Notes: generated by a model not told the origin, from the sequence alone. 64,000 nucleotides of DNA from Polaribacter sp. SA4-10 (GCF_002163835.1 NZ_CP019331.1:2145001-2209000); one strand, 5' to 3'; shown: positions 16,961 to 24,648, numbered from the stretch's first letter. Numbers and translations are program-made.

Positions 16961-16978
16961 AAAAGTCTTAAGACTTTT
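16961..16978. promoter_or_regulatory. perfect 18-bp palindrome AAAAGTCTTAAGACTTTT
   Basis: A gapless perfect palindrome, which is rare by chance at this length, placed about 130 bp upstream of the BNR operon's first gene. It could bind a dimeric regulator; no terminator-like T-run follows. No regulator for it is encoded nearby. Confidence 0.4.
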
Positions 16979-17087
16979 GCAAATAATATTAAAAATTGAA
17001 TGACTTCTATAAACCAATATTTAGATACTTTTAGACAAAACACGAAAGCGTTATGTATTTGATATTTTTTATTGGAAATATAAAAAT

Positions 17088-17123
17088 AGTTAATCTCGTA
17101 ATTTAATTTACTTAAGATTAACT
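17088..17123 (-). terminator. possible dgt terminator
   Basis: Inverted repeat AGTTAATCT (17088-17096) / AGATTAACT (17115-17123). On the minus strand the second arm is followed by ATTTTTATA. It lies 186 bp after the dgt stop. The long AT-rich loop makes it a weak candidate. Confidence 0.35.
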
Positions 17124-17308
17124 TTTATTGGAGGATTTACAAACGTAATGGTTTAATATTGAATAATTCTCTTTTATTCTAAAAAACTAAATCTAATTTT
17201 AATTAAATGTTTACTATTTAATTGATGCTAGATATCTATTTATAATAGGAAGCCTTTTTACGTACTTATTTATAATTCTAGATTTATATCCTATTCTTAA
17301 TTTAAGTA

Positions 17309-18646
17309 TTATAAAATGTTTCCTGTTATTTTTTTATGCATTCGTATTGCATAACTGTCTGACATACTAGAAACATAGCTACAGATTAGCATAATTCTGT
17401 TGTATAATTTATTGGTTTCTGTTTGATATTCTTCTGGCAATAAATTTAGTACTAGTTCGTCATAATTAGATTGATTTCCTTCAAACTTATTATTTAAAGC
17501 CGTTACAAAAACATCTAATAAATCTGCAATAATTCTATAGCCTGCAACTTCTTTTTCTACAACTTCTTTGCTCTTATAAATTTTATCGATACTAATTTTT
17601 ATAATATCATTAATTTGTGCTTCATATTGGCATCTATCTAATAAACCTCTATCAAAAGTTCCCTTTAAAAAAGCTTCTTCATTTTCTAAAAAAATTGCTA
17701 CTGCTTCATCAATTAAAGACCCTATTGCTAAAGCACGTAAATAAGCTGTTCTGTCTTTTTTATGTTCTAAAGCATAATACTTTTCTTTGTTTACATTTCT
17801 TATTAATTTAGACATGTATTCAAGCGTATAACTCTCATCAATTAAGCCCAAGTTAATTCCGTCTTCAAAATCAATAATTGTATAACAAATATCATCTGCT
17901 GCTTCTACTAAATACGCTAAAGGATGACGATGAAAAGAAATATCATCCGTTTTAGATTTTTTTAGTAACCCCAACTCTTGAACAACATCTAAAAACTCTA
18001 TTTTTTCTGATTGAAAAAAGCCGTATTTTTTATCTACAATATGATGTGTAGGTTTCTTTGGTAAACTTTCTTTTGGATATTTCATAAACGCGCCCAAAGT
18101 TGCGTAAGACAATCTTAATCCGCCAGAAATTCCTTCTCTGCTTTCTGTTAAAATCTTGAATCCGTTTGCATTTCCTTCAAAATCGATTACATCTTGATAT
18201 TCTTTTGCTGTTAACTCTTCTTTGTATTGTGCTCCTTTTCCGGTTTTAAAATACTCTCCAATTGCTTTCTCTCCAGAATGCCCAAAAGGTGGATTCCCAA
18301 TATCGTGTGTTACCGAAGCTGCGGCAACAATGGCACCAAAATCATTAAACGTATACCCAAGTTCTTTTAAATTTGGATGACGTTCTAGTAAAATTTTACC
18401 TACTCTTCTACCTAAAGTTCTACCAACAACAGACACTTCTAAACTGTGTGTTAAACGTGTGTGCACAAAGTCTGTTTCTGATAACGGAATTACTTGTGTT
18501 TTGTCTTGTAAGCTTCTAAATGCTGATGAAAATATGATTCTATCAAAATCTACCTCAAAGCCTAAACGTGTTTCGTCTTGCTCAATTCTTGGTCGTTTTT
18601 GTGTATCTCCAAATCGTTTTAAAGAAAGTAATTGTTCCCAGTTCAT
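17309..18646 (-). CDS. dgt: deoxyguanosinetriphosphate triphosphohydrolase (HD-domain dNTPase)
   Basis: HD-superfamily enzyme (445 aa) that hydrolyses dGTP or other dNTPs to the deoxynucleoside and triphosphate, tuning dNTP pools. Metal-binding motifs are visible as RLTHSLEVSVVGRTLG (first His) and THDIGNPPFGHSGE (HD), with the distal ED/D motif in YLVEAADDICYTIIDFEDG. The N-terminal MNWEQLLSLKRFGD is typical of the short flavobacterial Dgt. It is separated by 347 bp from the nrdBA operon transcribed the same way, so two dNTP-pool functions are neighbours. A broken copy of its C-terminal half lies at 12232-12783. Confidence 0.92.
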   Translation of the reverse strand: MNWEQLLSLKRFGDTQKRPRIEQDETRLGFEVDFDRIIFSSAFRSLQDKTQVIPLSETDFVHTRLTHSLEVSVVGRTLGRRVGKILLERHPNLKELGYTFNDFGAIVAAASVTHDIGNPPFGHSGEKAIGEYFKTGKGAQYKEELTAKEYQDVIDFEGNANGFKILTESREGISGGLRLSYATLGAFMKYPKESLPKKPTHHIVDKKYGFFQSEKIEFLDVVQELGLLKKSKTDDISFHRHPLAYLVEAADDICYTIIDFEDGINLGLIDESYTLEYMSKLIRNVNKEKYYALEHKKDRTAYLRALAIGSLIDEAVAIFLENEEAFLKGTFDRGLLDRCQYEAQINDIIKISIDKIYKSKEVVEKEVAGYRIIADLLDVFVTALNNKFEGNQSNYDELVLNLLPEEYQTETNKLYNRIMLICSYVSSMSDSYAIRMHKKITGNIL

Positions 18647-18810
18647 TTTATGCTGAATTTAGTTCAGTATCTTTTATTATTAGACTCCTGTCTATGCAAG
18701 AATGACAAGTTGGACGAAAATACAAAAAAATTCTTCACTTTGTTTGCTTCATAAACTACCTTTATTAATAAATTATATTAAATAACAAGTTATGTGTATT
18801 TAAACAAGGT
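18647..18810. other. dgt upstream region, no gene seen
   Basis: Together with the structured element and nrdA terminator to its right, this makes the 347-bp gap between dgt and nrdA. It should hold the dgt promoter, but I find no exact TAnnTTTG on the minus strand. Confidence 0.4.
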
Positions 18811-18922
18811 TAGCCCAGATTGAACGGTTTGTTTGAGCTCTTTTTTATTCTTTTTTCGGAATAAAAAAAGCGAGTAGTGAAAGCTGGAAATAGCTTCAAA
18901 AAAAAAGAGATTCTTCACTACT
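18811..18922 (+). ncRNA. structured intergenic element (candidate Flavobacteriia RNA/repeat)
   Basis: Starts TAGCCCAGAT and contains three nested or adjacent pairings. CTTTTTTATTC (18840-18850) pairs with GAATAAAAAAAG (18859-18870). AAGCT/AGCTT forms a small hairpin with loop GGAAAT (about 18881-18896). AGTAGTGAA (18873-18881) pairs with TTCACTACT (18914-18922). CCAG near the 5' end can pair with CTGG at 18884-18887. The pattern 'TAGCCC-GAT ... long variable stem ... AGC-GGAAATAGCT' resembles an element I recall as recurrent between genes in Flavobacteriia. I cannot confirm a family, and the transcribed strand is uncertain. Confidence 0.45.
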
Positions 18923-18940
18923 TAGTAATCATATAAATAC

Positions 18941-18968
18941 AAAAAGAGAAGCCTTTCGACTTCTCTTT
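18941..18968 (-). terminator. nrdBA operon terminator
   Basis: Hairpin AAAGAGAAG / CTTCTCTTT with an 8-nt loop, about 26 bp past the nrdA stop. An A-run on the plus-strand left side gives the T-run of the minus-strand transcript. Confidence 0.8.
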
Positions 18969-18993
18969 CTATTAACTTTAATTTATAAAGTGA

Positions 18994-20775
18994 TTATCCT
19001 TCACAAGAAGCACAATCTTTCTTTTGTTTAAATTTTTGTGCAGCATTCATACTGTGTTGGTAATACATAGATTTTACACCTAATTTCCAAGCATTAACAT
19101 ACACTGCATTTACTTCTTTAATTGGCATATCTGGGTGCACCATAATGTTTATAGATTGCCCTTGATCTATATGATTTTGTCTATTTGCTGCTTGGTAAAC
19201 AATTACATTTTGATCTATTTCTGAATAGGTTTTAAAAACGTCTTTTTCGTGTTCAGATAAAATACTTAAATGCTGAACAGACCCATCATTATCTCTAATA
19301 CTTTTCCAAACATCAGAAGTATTTTGTCCTTTGTCTTCCAATAATTTTTCTAATACTGGGTTCTTAATCGTCGTTTTAATTTTAGCGATATCTTTTACAT
19401 AAATATTAGACCAAATTGGCTCAATACCTTGAGATACTTGTCCTAAAATAAAAGCAGACGATGTAGTTGGTGCAATTGCATTTAGCGTTGCATTACGTCT
19501 TCCATATCCTTTTAAAACCGCTGGTTCACCATACATTTTTGCCATCTCTTCAGATGCTTTGTATGATTTTTCTTTAATTACTTTAAAGATTTCACTGTTT
19601 AAAGAATATGCTTCTGCACTATCAAATCCAAGCATTTTAGATTGTAATAAAGAATGCCATCCTAAAGCTCCTAAACCTAAAGCTCTGTTCTCTTTTGCAA
19701 AATTATACGCTTTCTCCATAAAACGAAACGTAAACTGATCGTCTCTATCTTCTGAATCTTTATATACCTCTAATTTATTGATAAATTCTTGCATAACTGC
19801 ATCTAAAAAGAAAGCCAATGTTTCTACAGCATCTGTATCTTTCCATTTATCATAATGCACTAAATTTATTGATGATAGACAACAAACAAAAGACCAATCT
19901 TCATTAGAAGGCAACATTATTTCCGTACACAAATTACTTGCATAAATTTCGTGGCCTTTGTCTTTATAAACATCTACCGTTCCGTTATTTGCATTGTCTC
20001 TAAAAAGAATATATGGATACCCAATTTCTCCTCTTCTTTGTAATACTTTTGCCCAAAGACTTCTTTTTTCTACATCACCATCAATCATTTCTTGCATCCA
20101 CTTATCACTTACAGTAACACCGTGCGTCAATTCTTGTATTGGGTTTCCTTCTGTACCTATTTCTAAAAATTCTTTAATATCTTGATGATCTATTGGTAAA
20201 TATGGAGAAAAACGACCACGTCTTACTGAACCCTGACTTACAACATCAACCATTTTTTCAAACAATTGCATAATATGTACGGAACCAGATGATGAACCAT
20301 TATTTTTAACATCCGCTCCTCTTTGACGTAACTTACCAAAATAACCAGAGGTACCTCCACCTAATTTAGACATCATACCAACTTCTGATTGTGAGAATAA
20401 AATATCTCCCATATCATCTGCAACATGCGAACCAAAACAGCTAATAGGTAAACCTCTCTTTTTCCCAAAATTAGACCAAACTGGCGATGCTAAAGAATAA
20501 TACCCTGCTGCCATGTATTTGTAAAACTTATCAGAAAAACCATCAATTTTTAAAATACCTTCTGCATTATCAGCAATTTCACGTATTCTTTCTTCTGGTG
20601 TTGTTTTCCCTGTTAAATACCCCGACTCTAAAAATTTACGGCTATTTTCTGTTAACCATTCAATTTCAGGTTCGTTTTTGTTTTTAAGCATTTCTTTTCG
20701 AGCAGCGTTTCTTGCTTGAATTAATCTTTCGTGCTCGGTAGGCTCTGTCGTTGTTTTTTGGTCGTTTAGGTTCAT
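18994..20775 (-). CDS. nrdA: class I ribonucleotide reductase large subunit without ATP-cone
   Basis: Catalytic subunit that reduces ribonucleoside diphosphates. At 593 aa it is much shorter than standard NrdA (about 760-850 aa) because the N-terminal ATP-cone is absent; the protein goes quickly into the catalytic barrel (SRKFLESGYL). Active-site cysteines are visible: SCFGSH (first redox Cys), NLCTEIMLPSNE (Asn/thiyl Cys/Glu), CCLSSINL (second redox Cys), and the C-terminal shuttle pair DCASCEG (Cys588, Cys591). It is the second gene of the operon, 3 bp after nrdB, the reverse of the common nrdA-nrdB order. The missing cone is found on NrdB. Confidence 0.93.
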   Translation of the reverse strand: MNLNDQKTTTEPTEHERLIQARNAARKEMLKNKNEPEIEWLTENSRKFLESGYLTGKTTPEERIREIADNAEGILKIDGFSDKFYKYMAAGYYSLASPVWSNFGKKRGLPISCFGSHVADDMGDILFSQSEVGMMSKLGGGTSGYFGKLRQRGADVKNNGSSSGSVHIMQLFEKMVDVVSQGSVRRGRFSPYLPIDHQDIKEFLEIGTEGNPIQELTHGVTVSDKWMQEMIDGDVEKRSLWAKVLQRRGEIGYPYILFRDNANNGTVDVYKDKGHEIYASNLCTEIMLPSNEDWSFVCCLSSINLVHYDKWKDTDAVETLAFFLDAVMQEFINKLEVYKDSEDRDDQFTFRFMEKAYNFAKENRALGLGALGWHSLLQSKMLGFDSAEAYSLNSEIFKVIKEKSYKASEEMAKMYGEPAVLKGYGRRNATLNAIAPTTSSAFILGQVSQGIEPIWSNIYVKDIAKIKTTIKNPVLEKLLEDKGQNTSDVWKSIRDNDGSVQHLSILSEHEKDVFKTYSEIDQNVIVYQAANRQNHIDQGQSINIMVHPDMPIKEVNAVYVNAWKLGVKSMYYQHSMNAAQKFKQKKDCASCEG

Positions 20776-20778
20776 AGT

Positions 20779-22053
20779 TTAAAATAAGTCGTCGCTGGTT
20801 ATACTTTTAGTTCTTTTGCTGTAGTTGATAGATCTTTTTACAAAGAAATCTCCGTGTTTAGTTCCTATGATTTCATCATCAAACCATTCTGTTTCAGATA
20901 ATAATGCTTGGTCTATCTCAAATACTTTTGAGATACCAATACTTTCTAAAGAGTCATTAAATCTATTTTTAATAAATTCTTTAATTACATTTTTAGGTAG
21001 AAAATCTAATTCTCCTTTTTCAAAAATCCAATCAATTAATTTACTTTCTGATAGAAAAGCTTCTTTACAAGTTTCTTGCACTAATAACTTATGCTCTTCA
21101 TCAAACCATTCTGGGTTCTCTTCTTTTATAATTTTAATAAGATCTATACCAAAATCTCCATGAATTTGTTCTTCTTTAGAAGTAGCTTCTACAACATTAG
21201 AAATTCCTTTTAATACATTTTTATGCTTATTAAAAGCCATAATAATAAGGAACTGAGAAAATAAAGATACATGCTCTATAAATAGAGAAAATAAAATTAT
21301 AGATTCAGAAAACTCTTGGTTGTTTTCACTATTTACGTTTTTTAATGCGCCTTCTAAGTAATTAACACGCTTCATAATTACAGGATTTTTCTTTAAGTTT
21401 TTAAACTCATTATTTAATCCTAAAATTTCTAATAAATGTGAATATGCATCATGATGACGTACTTCACTTTCTGCAAACGTAGCACCAACTGAACCAATTT
21501 CTGGTTTTGGCATCTTCTTATAAATGTCTCCCCAAAAAGTTTTAACAGCAACTTCTATTTGAGAAATTGCTAACATGGTATTCTTTATCGCATTTTTCTC
21601 TAATTCTGTAAGAGAGGTCTTAAAATCCTGTATATCACTCGTGTAATTAAACTCTGTATGAATCCAGTAAGAATGTCTAATAGCGTCTACATATTCTCCC
21701 AAAGCAGGATAATCATAAGGCTTTAAATTTATTCTCTTCTCAAAAATATTGCTTTTTCTACTTCTTGTCTGCTCGTCTCTATATAATATATAGGCCTTTG
21801 CAACATCATGAAAAGGACTATCCATTAATTTATATTCTACAATATCCTGAACCTGTTCTACTGTGGGGGTGTAATCAGGTTCATTTAATTTTCTTTCTAA
21901 TAAAGTACCGTTTACTATATTACAAATTGCAATAGCATCTTGTCTAGTACCGTGATTTACAGTAACCATTGCTTTTTCAATAGCATTAGTAATTTTCTCT
22001 AACTCAAAATTGGTAGTTTCAGAGTCTCTTTTTATGATATGCGTAATTTCCAC
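20779..22053 (-). CDS. nrdB: class I ribonucleotide reductase small subunit with N-terminal ATP-cone
   Basis: Radical-generating subunit, 424 aa, about 100 longer than usual. Residues 1-105 form an ATP-cone (IIKRDSETTNFELEKITNAI, QDIVEYKLMDSPFHDVAKAYILYRDEQ), the allosteric activity domain normally on NrdA. The ferritin-like domain follows, with metal ligands Glu197 and His200 and the tyrosine position Tyr204 in SEVRHHDAY, then FIEHVSLF and EEQIHGDFG. This architecture is known from Leeuwenhoekiella blandensis NrdB, whose ATP-cone controls activity by dATP-induced oligomerisation and which uses a manganese cofactor. The metal here cannot be read from sequence. First gene of the operon. Confidence 0.94.
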   Translation of the reverse strand: MEITHIIKRDSETTNFELEKITNAIEKAMVTVNHGTRQDAIAICNIVNGTLLERKLNEPDYTPTVEQVQDIVEYKLMDSPFHDVAKAYILYRDEQTRSRKSNIFEKRINLKPYDYPALGEYVDAIRHSYWIHTEFNYTSDIQDFKTSLTELEKNAIKNTMLAISQIEVAVKTFWGDIYKKMPKPEIGSVGATFAESEVRHHDAYSHLLEILGLNNEFKNLKKNPVIMKRVNYLEGALKNVNSENNQEFSESIILFSLFIEHVSLFSQFLIIMAFNKHKNVLKGISNVVEATSKEEQIHGDFGIDLIKIIKEENPEWFDEEHKLLVQETCKEAFLSESKLIDWIFEKGELDFLPKNVIKEFIKNRFNDSLESIGISKVFEIDQALLSETEWFDDEIIGTKHGDFFVKRSINYSKRTKSITSDDLF

Positions 22054-22230
22054 AGTAAATTGTTGTTGTTTGAAGGTTAATTAATCGTTAATAACGACTC
22101 TTACAAAGATTGGCTTTTTTACTTAAAAATGAAAGTTATACTTATTCACAAATCCCTTGAAGTTTTTAACAAAATTAAAAAAAAACACTTTTTCATCTAA
22201 AAAAACAGATTATAGAACAGACTAACTAAT

Positions 22231-22296
22231 AGGTGTTTAAAAACAAAAAGCAGTGAGACATCCCTATTCTACTGACATTCTTAAAAACACCTTTTT
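22231..22296 (+). other. long hairpin with T-run, possible small-RNA terminator
   Basis: AGGTGTTT (22231-22238) pairs with AAACACCT (22285-22292), and inner CAGT (22251-22254) pairs with ACTG (22271-22274). The right arm runs into TTTTT. It precedes the csp promoter by about 120 bp and belongs to no visible gene. It may end an unannotated short transcript or be a remnant. Confidence 0.35.
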
Positions 22297-22393
22297 ATAA
22301 AAAATTTTTGCAGCTTTTTTAGCCTAAATAAAAGGGAATAAAATTCTCAAAAATCAATAAAAAAAAATTTTAACAGTTAAAAACGAAAACATG

Positions 22394-22423
22394 TTAGAAA
22401 TCAGAGATATATCCGTATATTTG
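22394..22423 (+). promoter_or_regulatory. csp promoter TTA-N19-TATATTTG
   Basis: -33 TTA at 22394-22396 and -7 TATATTTG at 22416-22423, spaced exactly 19 bp. The transcript would carry a leader of roughly 25 nt before the GTG start. Confidence 0.75.
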
Positions 22424-22452
22424 CGTATTATTAACATTTATTATATATTAAA

Positions 22453-22644
22453 GTGAAAAACGGTAAAGTAAAATTTTTTAACGAATCTAAAGGATTTGGA
22501 TTTGTTATAGAGGATGGTTCAAACGATGAATATTTTCTTCATGTTTCAGGATTAATCGACGAAGTAAGAGAAGGTGATTCTGTAGAATTTGATTTAAAAG
22601 AAGGTAGAAAAGGCTTAAACGCTGTAGACGTTAGAGTAATCTAA
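22453..22644 (+). CDS. cold-shock domain protein (GTG start)
   Basis: Single-stranded nucleic-acid chaperone of 63 aa made of one cold-shock OB fold. RNP1 is KGFGFV and RNP2 is YFLHVS (usually VFVHFS). Start is GTG at 22453 (KNGKVKFFNESKG); no ATG fits the conserved N-terminus. It has its own promoter and an intrinsic terminator, so it is monocistronic. Confidence 0.92.
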   Translation: MKNGKVKFFNESKGFGFVIEDGSNDEYFLHVSGLIDEVREGDSVEFDLKEGRKGLNAVDVRVI

Positions 22645-22665
22645 TATTTATTATTTTCTTACAAT

Positions 22666-22705
22666 AAAAAAGGTTGTCTAAATTATTTTAGGCGACCTTT
22701 TTTTT
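22666..22705 (+). terminator. csp terminator, overlapping the ctaA promoter
   Basis: Stem AAAAAAGGT / ACCTTTTTT with further pairing CTAAA/TTTAG and a short ATTAT loop, ending in eight T. The -33 element of the next promoter (22688-22690) is inside the right side of the hairpin. Confidence 0.85.
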
Positions 22706-22717
22706 GCAGTATATTTG
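22688..22717 (+). promoter_or_regulatory. ctaA promoter TTA-N19-TATATTTG
   Basis: -33 TTA at 22688-22690 and -7 TATATTTG at 22710-22717, the same spacing as the csp promoter. It lies before ATG 22734 but after the in-frame upstream start at 22704, which fixes the start at 22734. Confidence 0.75.
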
Positions 22718-22733
22718 TGTAAATTTATTTTTG

Positions 22734-23750
22734 ATGCAAAAAAAGTTTCCAAAAATTGTACAAATTTCCATTATTTCTGTTTACCTAATTTTTTTAGCAG
22801 GATCCGTTGTTAGAATGACAGGTTCTGGAATGGGATGCCCAGATTGGCCAAAATGTTTTGGTTATCTGATTCCACCAACTTCTGAAGAACAAATTACTTG
22901 GCAACCAAATTCTGACTACAAAGAAGGAATCATTATTGTTAAAGACAAAACCTTATTTGTTGCAGAAAAAAACATTAAAACTTCTACAAAATTTAGCGTT
23001 AATAATTGGAAAAAATACACCAAACACAATTATGTTAAATTTAATAAATACCATACTTGGACAGAATATATTAATAGGTTAGCATCTGTTTTATCTGGGT
23101 TTGTTTTCTTATTCTTAATTTACGCAGCTACAAAGTTTTGGAAAAAAAACAAGACAATTCCAATAGTAGCTTTTACTGCTTTCTTTTTAATGTTAGTTGA
23201 AGCTTGGATAGGAAAAACAGTTGTAGACACCAATTTAAAACCAACAATTATAACAATACATATGGTTATTGGATTGGTAATAATTGCGCTGTTACTACAA
23301 TTAAAATTTATTGTTTCTGAGAATAAAACGAAATACAATTACAACTCACTTTTTAATAAATTACTAATTGTTTCTGTTATTTTTTCTTTGGTTCAAATTG
23401 CAATGGGAACCCAAGTAAGACAATTTATAGATGAACAAGTAAAACTTTTTGGTTTTGAAAACAAAGATTATAGTTTAATGAACCCTAGTTTTAAATTCTA
23501 CTTTCATAGGTCTTTTACAATTGCCATTGTATTGGTTAATTTTGGAATGTTCTATCTGAATCAAATTAAAAATTTAGGTTACAAACTCGTAAATTGGATT
23601 GTCTTCTTACTCTTTGTAGAAACCATTACAGGAATTTTAATGTATTATGCAGAATTTCCTATAGGAACACAAGCAACACATTTGTTAGCTGGAGCAATTT
23701 TATTTGGATTGCAATTTTATTTATGGTTGCAAAGTAGAAAGGCTAAGTAA
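22734..23750 (+). CDS. ctaA: heme A synthase (COX15/CtaA family)
   Basis: Inner-membrane enzyme that oxidises the C8 methyl of heme O to the formyl of heme A for cytochrome oxidase. 338 aa from ATG 22734 (MQKKFPKIVQ). The family's opening motif is present, SVVRMTGSGMGCPDWPKCFG, followed by an extended loop (about residues 45-110) and HTWTEYINRLASV, HMVIGLVII, FYFHRSFTI and QATHLLAGAIL, whose histidines are heme ligands. About eight transmembrane helices. No ctaB neighbour is visible. Confidence 0.9.
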   Translation: MQKKFPKIVQISIISVYLIFLAGSVVRMTGSGMGCPDWPKCFGYLIPPTSEEQITWQPNSDYKEGIIIVKDKTLFVAEKNIKTSTKFSVNNWKKYTKHNYVKFNKYHTWTEYINRLASVLSGFVFLFLIYAATKFWKKNKTIPIVAFTAFFLMLVEAWIGKTVVDTNLKPTIITIHMVIGLVIIALLLQLKFIVSENKTKYNYNSLFNKLLIVSVIFSLVQIAMGTQVRQFIDEQVKLFGFENKDYSLMNPSFKFYFHRSFTIAIVLVNFGMFYLNQIKNLGYKLVNWIVFLLFVETITGILMYYAEFPIGTQATHLLAGAILFGLQFYLWLQSRKAK

Positions 23751-23765
23751 ACAGTAATTCAGTGG

Positions 23766-23836
23766 CAGTAGGTAGTCGCAGTTTTCAGTTTCTCACTGTT
23801 ATGCATACTGCAACTGAGAACTGAGACTGTCTACTG
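23766..23836. repeat. CAGT-rich long imperfect hairpin between convergent genes
   Basis: CAGTAG..AGTC.CAGTT.TCAGTT on the left pairs with AACTGA.AACTG.GACT..CTACTG on the right over about 25 bp per arm. It fills the space between the stops of ctaA (+) and moaE (-). The stem could limit read-through from both sides although no T-run follows. Strings of CAGT/ACTG like this are, from memory, common in flavobacterial intergenic DNA. Confidence 0.6.
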
Positions 23837-23853
23837 AAGACTAAAAACCGAAA

Positions 23854-24276
23854 CTACGGGTGCGCATTTACCCAAACTTCTCCATCAGAAAAATATTCTT
23901 TTTTCCAAATAGGAACCGTTTCTTTTAAAGTATCTATTGCAAATTCACAAGCTTCAAAAGCAGCTTTTCTGTGTTTTGAAGACGCAGTTATAATTACAGG
24001 AACTTCGCCAATCTGTAACATTCCTTCTGCATGATGAATCGCTATTTTTTTGATATCAAACTTGTCTAAAGCCAAATCTGCAATTTTTTGCATTTCTTTA
24101 ATAGCCATTGGTTTGTAGGTAGAAAAATCTAACTGAGTTACTTCTTTTCCTTGCGTATCATTTCTAACAGTACCAATAAATGCAGAAATTCCGCCACAAG
24201 AAGCATCAGTTACAAAATTGTAACACTCATTTAAGTCTAGTTTTTCTGATGTTATTTTAATAGAAGTTCTTTTCAT
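23854..24276 (-). CDS. moaE: molybdopterin synthase catalytic subunit MoaE
   Basis: Large subunit of molybdopterin synthase (140 aa), which transfers sulfur from the MoaD C-terminal thiocarboxylate to precursor Z (cPMP). Family segments: GGISAFIGTVRND, LDFSTYKPMA, IHHAEGMLQIGEVPVI, SSKHRKAAFEACEFAIDTLKETVPIWKKE, which includes the active-site lysines. moaD is on the same strand 370 bp upstream, but an opposite-strand DUF3817 gene lies between them, so the two subunits are not a simple operon. Confidence 0.94.
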   Translation of the reverse strand: MKRTSIKITSEKLDLNECYNFVTDASCGGISAFIGTVRNDTQGKEVTQLDFSTYKPMAIKEMQKIADLALDKFDIKKIAIHHAEGMLQIGEVPVIITASSKHRKAAFEACEFAIDTLKETVPIWKKEYFSDGEVWVNAHP

Positions 24277-24313
24277 TTTATGAGTTACTGAAAAAACAAG
24301 TTTAGCACTGAGA

Positions 24314-24321
24314 CAAAAATA
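24314..24321 (-). promoter_or_regulatory. moaE -7 element TATTTTTG
   Basis: Exact minus-strand TAnnTTTG match, 38 bp upstream of the moaE start and 14 bp from the divergent element at 24336. A good -33 TTG is not seen. Confidence 0.5.
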
Positions 24322-24335
24322 GGAATTCTAAAACG

Positions 24336-24343
24336 TATCTTTG
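24336..24343 (+). promoter_or_regulatory. DUF3817 gene -7 element TATCTTTG
   Basis: Exact plus-strand TAnnTTTG match, 26 bp upstream of ATG 24370 and nearly back to back with the moaE element, so the two polymerases would compete for the same DNA. Confidence 0.55.
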
Positions 24344-24369
24344 CCATCAAATTTTTAAAGTATCATAAA

Positions 24370-24648
24370 ATGAAAAGCATTTTTAGAGTCGTAAGTTTTT
24401 TAGAAGGTATTTCTTACCTATTATTAATGAGTTTAGGCTTGTATTATAAATATGCTTTAAACGACCCAAGTTTTGTAAAAATGTTTGGAATGCCGCATGG
24501 AATTCTTTTTATGCTCTATATAATTTTGGCAATTATGATTAAAAAAGAAATGAAATGGAATACTAAAACTTTAGGAGTTGTTTTATTAGCTTCAATTGTA
24601 CCTTTTGGAACTTTTTATATTGATAAGAAATATTTGAGATCGTTTTAA
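24370..24648 (+). CDS. DUF3817 small membrane protein
   Basis: A 92-aa protein with three hydrophobic helices (about residues 5-25, 35-56, 68-84) and the DUF3817 pattern FRVVSFLEGISYLLLM...MPHGILFMLYI. Function unknown. It is transcribed against moaD and moaE, lies between them, and its last four bases overlap the 3' end of moaD. Confidence 0.8.
   Translation: MKSIFRVVSFLEGISYLLLMSLGLYYKYALNDPSFVKMFGMPHGILFMLYIILAIMIKKEMKWNTKTLGVVLLASIVPFGTFYIDKKYLRSF

Larger units (their letters stand above)
16833..17308. other. 476-bp intergenic region: promoter of the BNR operon and dgt 3' end
   Basis: No coding potential seen. It holds the 18-bp palindrome at 16961-16978 and the inverted repeat at 17088-17123. 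It is very AT-rich with short direct repeats such as TATTTATAAT near 17237 and 17270. Confidence 0.5.
22054..22452. other. 399-bp intergenic region between nrdB and the cold-shock gene
   Basis: It carries the divergent control regions of nrdBA and the csp gene. A weak minus-strand -7 candidate AATCTTTG (22111-22104) lies about 50 bp upstream of nrdB. The hairpin at 22231-22292 and the csp promoter are listed separately. No coding potential seen. Confidence 0.45.

Noticed and set aside
18781..18993. tRNA or riboswitch in the dgt-nrdA gap
   Set aside because: No cloverleaf or known aptamer core recognised; the pairings fit a repeat/ncRNA-like element better.
20825..21163. 112-codon plus-strand frame within nrdB
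   Set aside because: Lies opposite the ferritin-like domain whose metal ligands are intact; no promoter seen.
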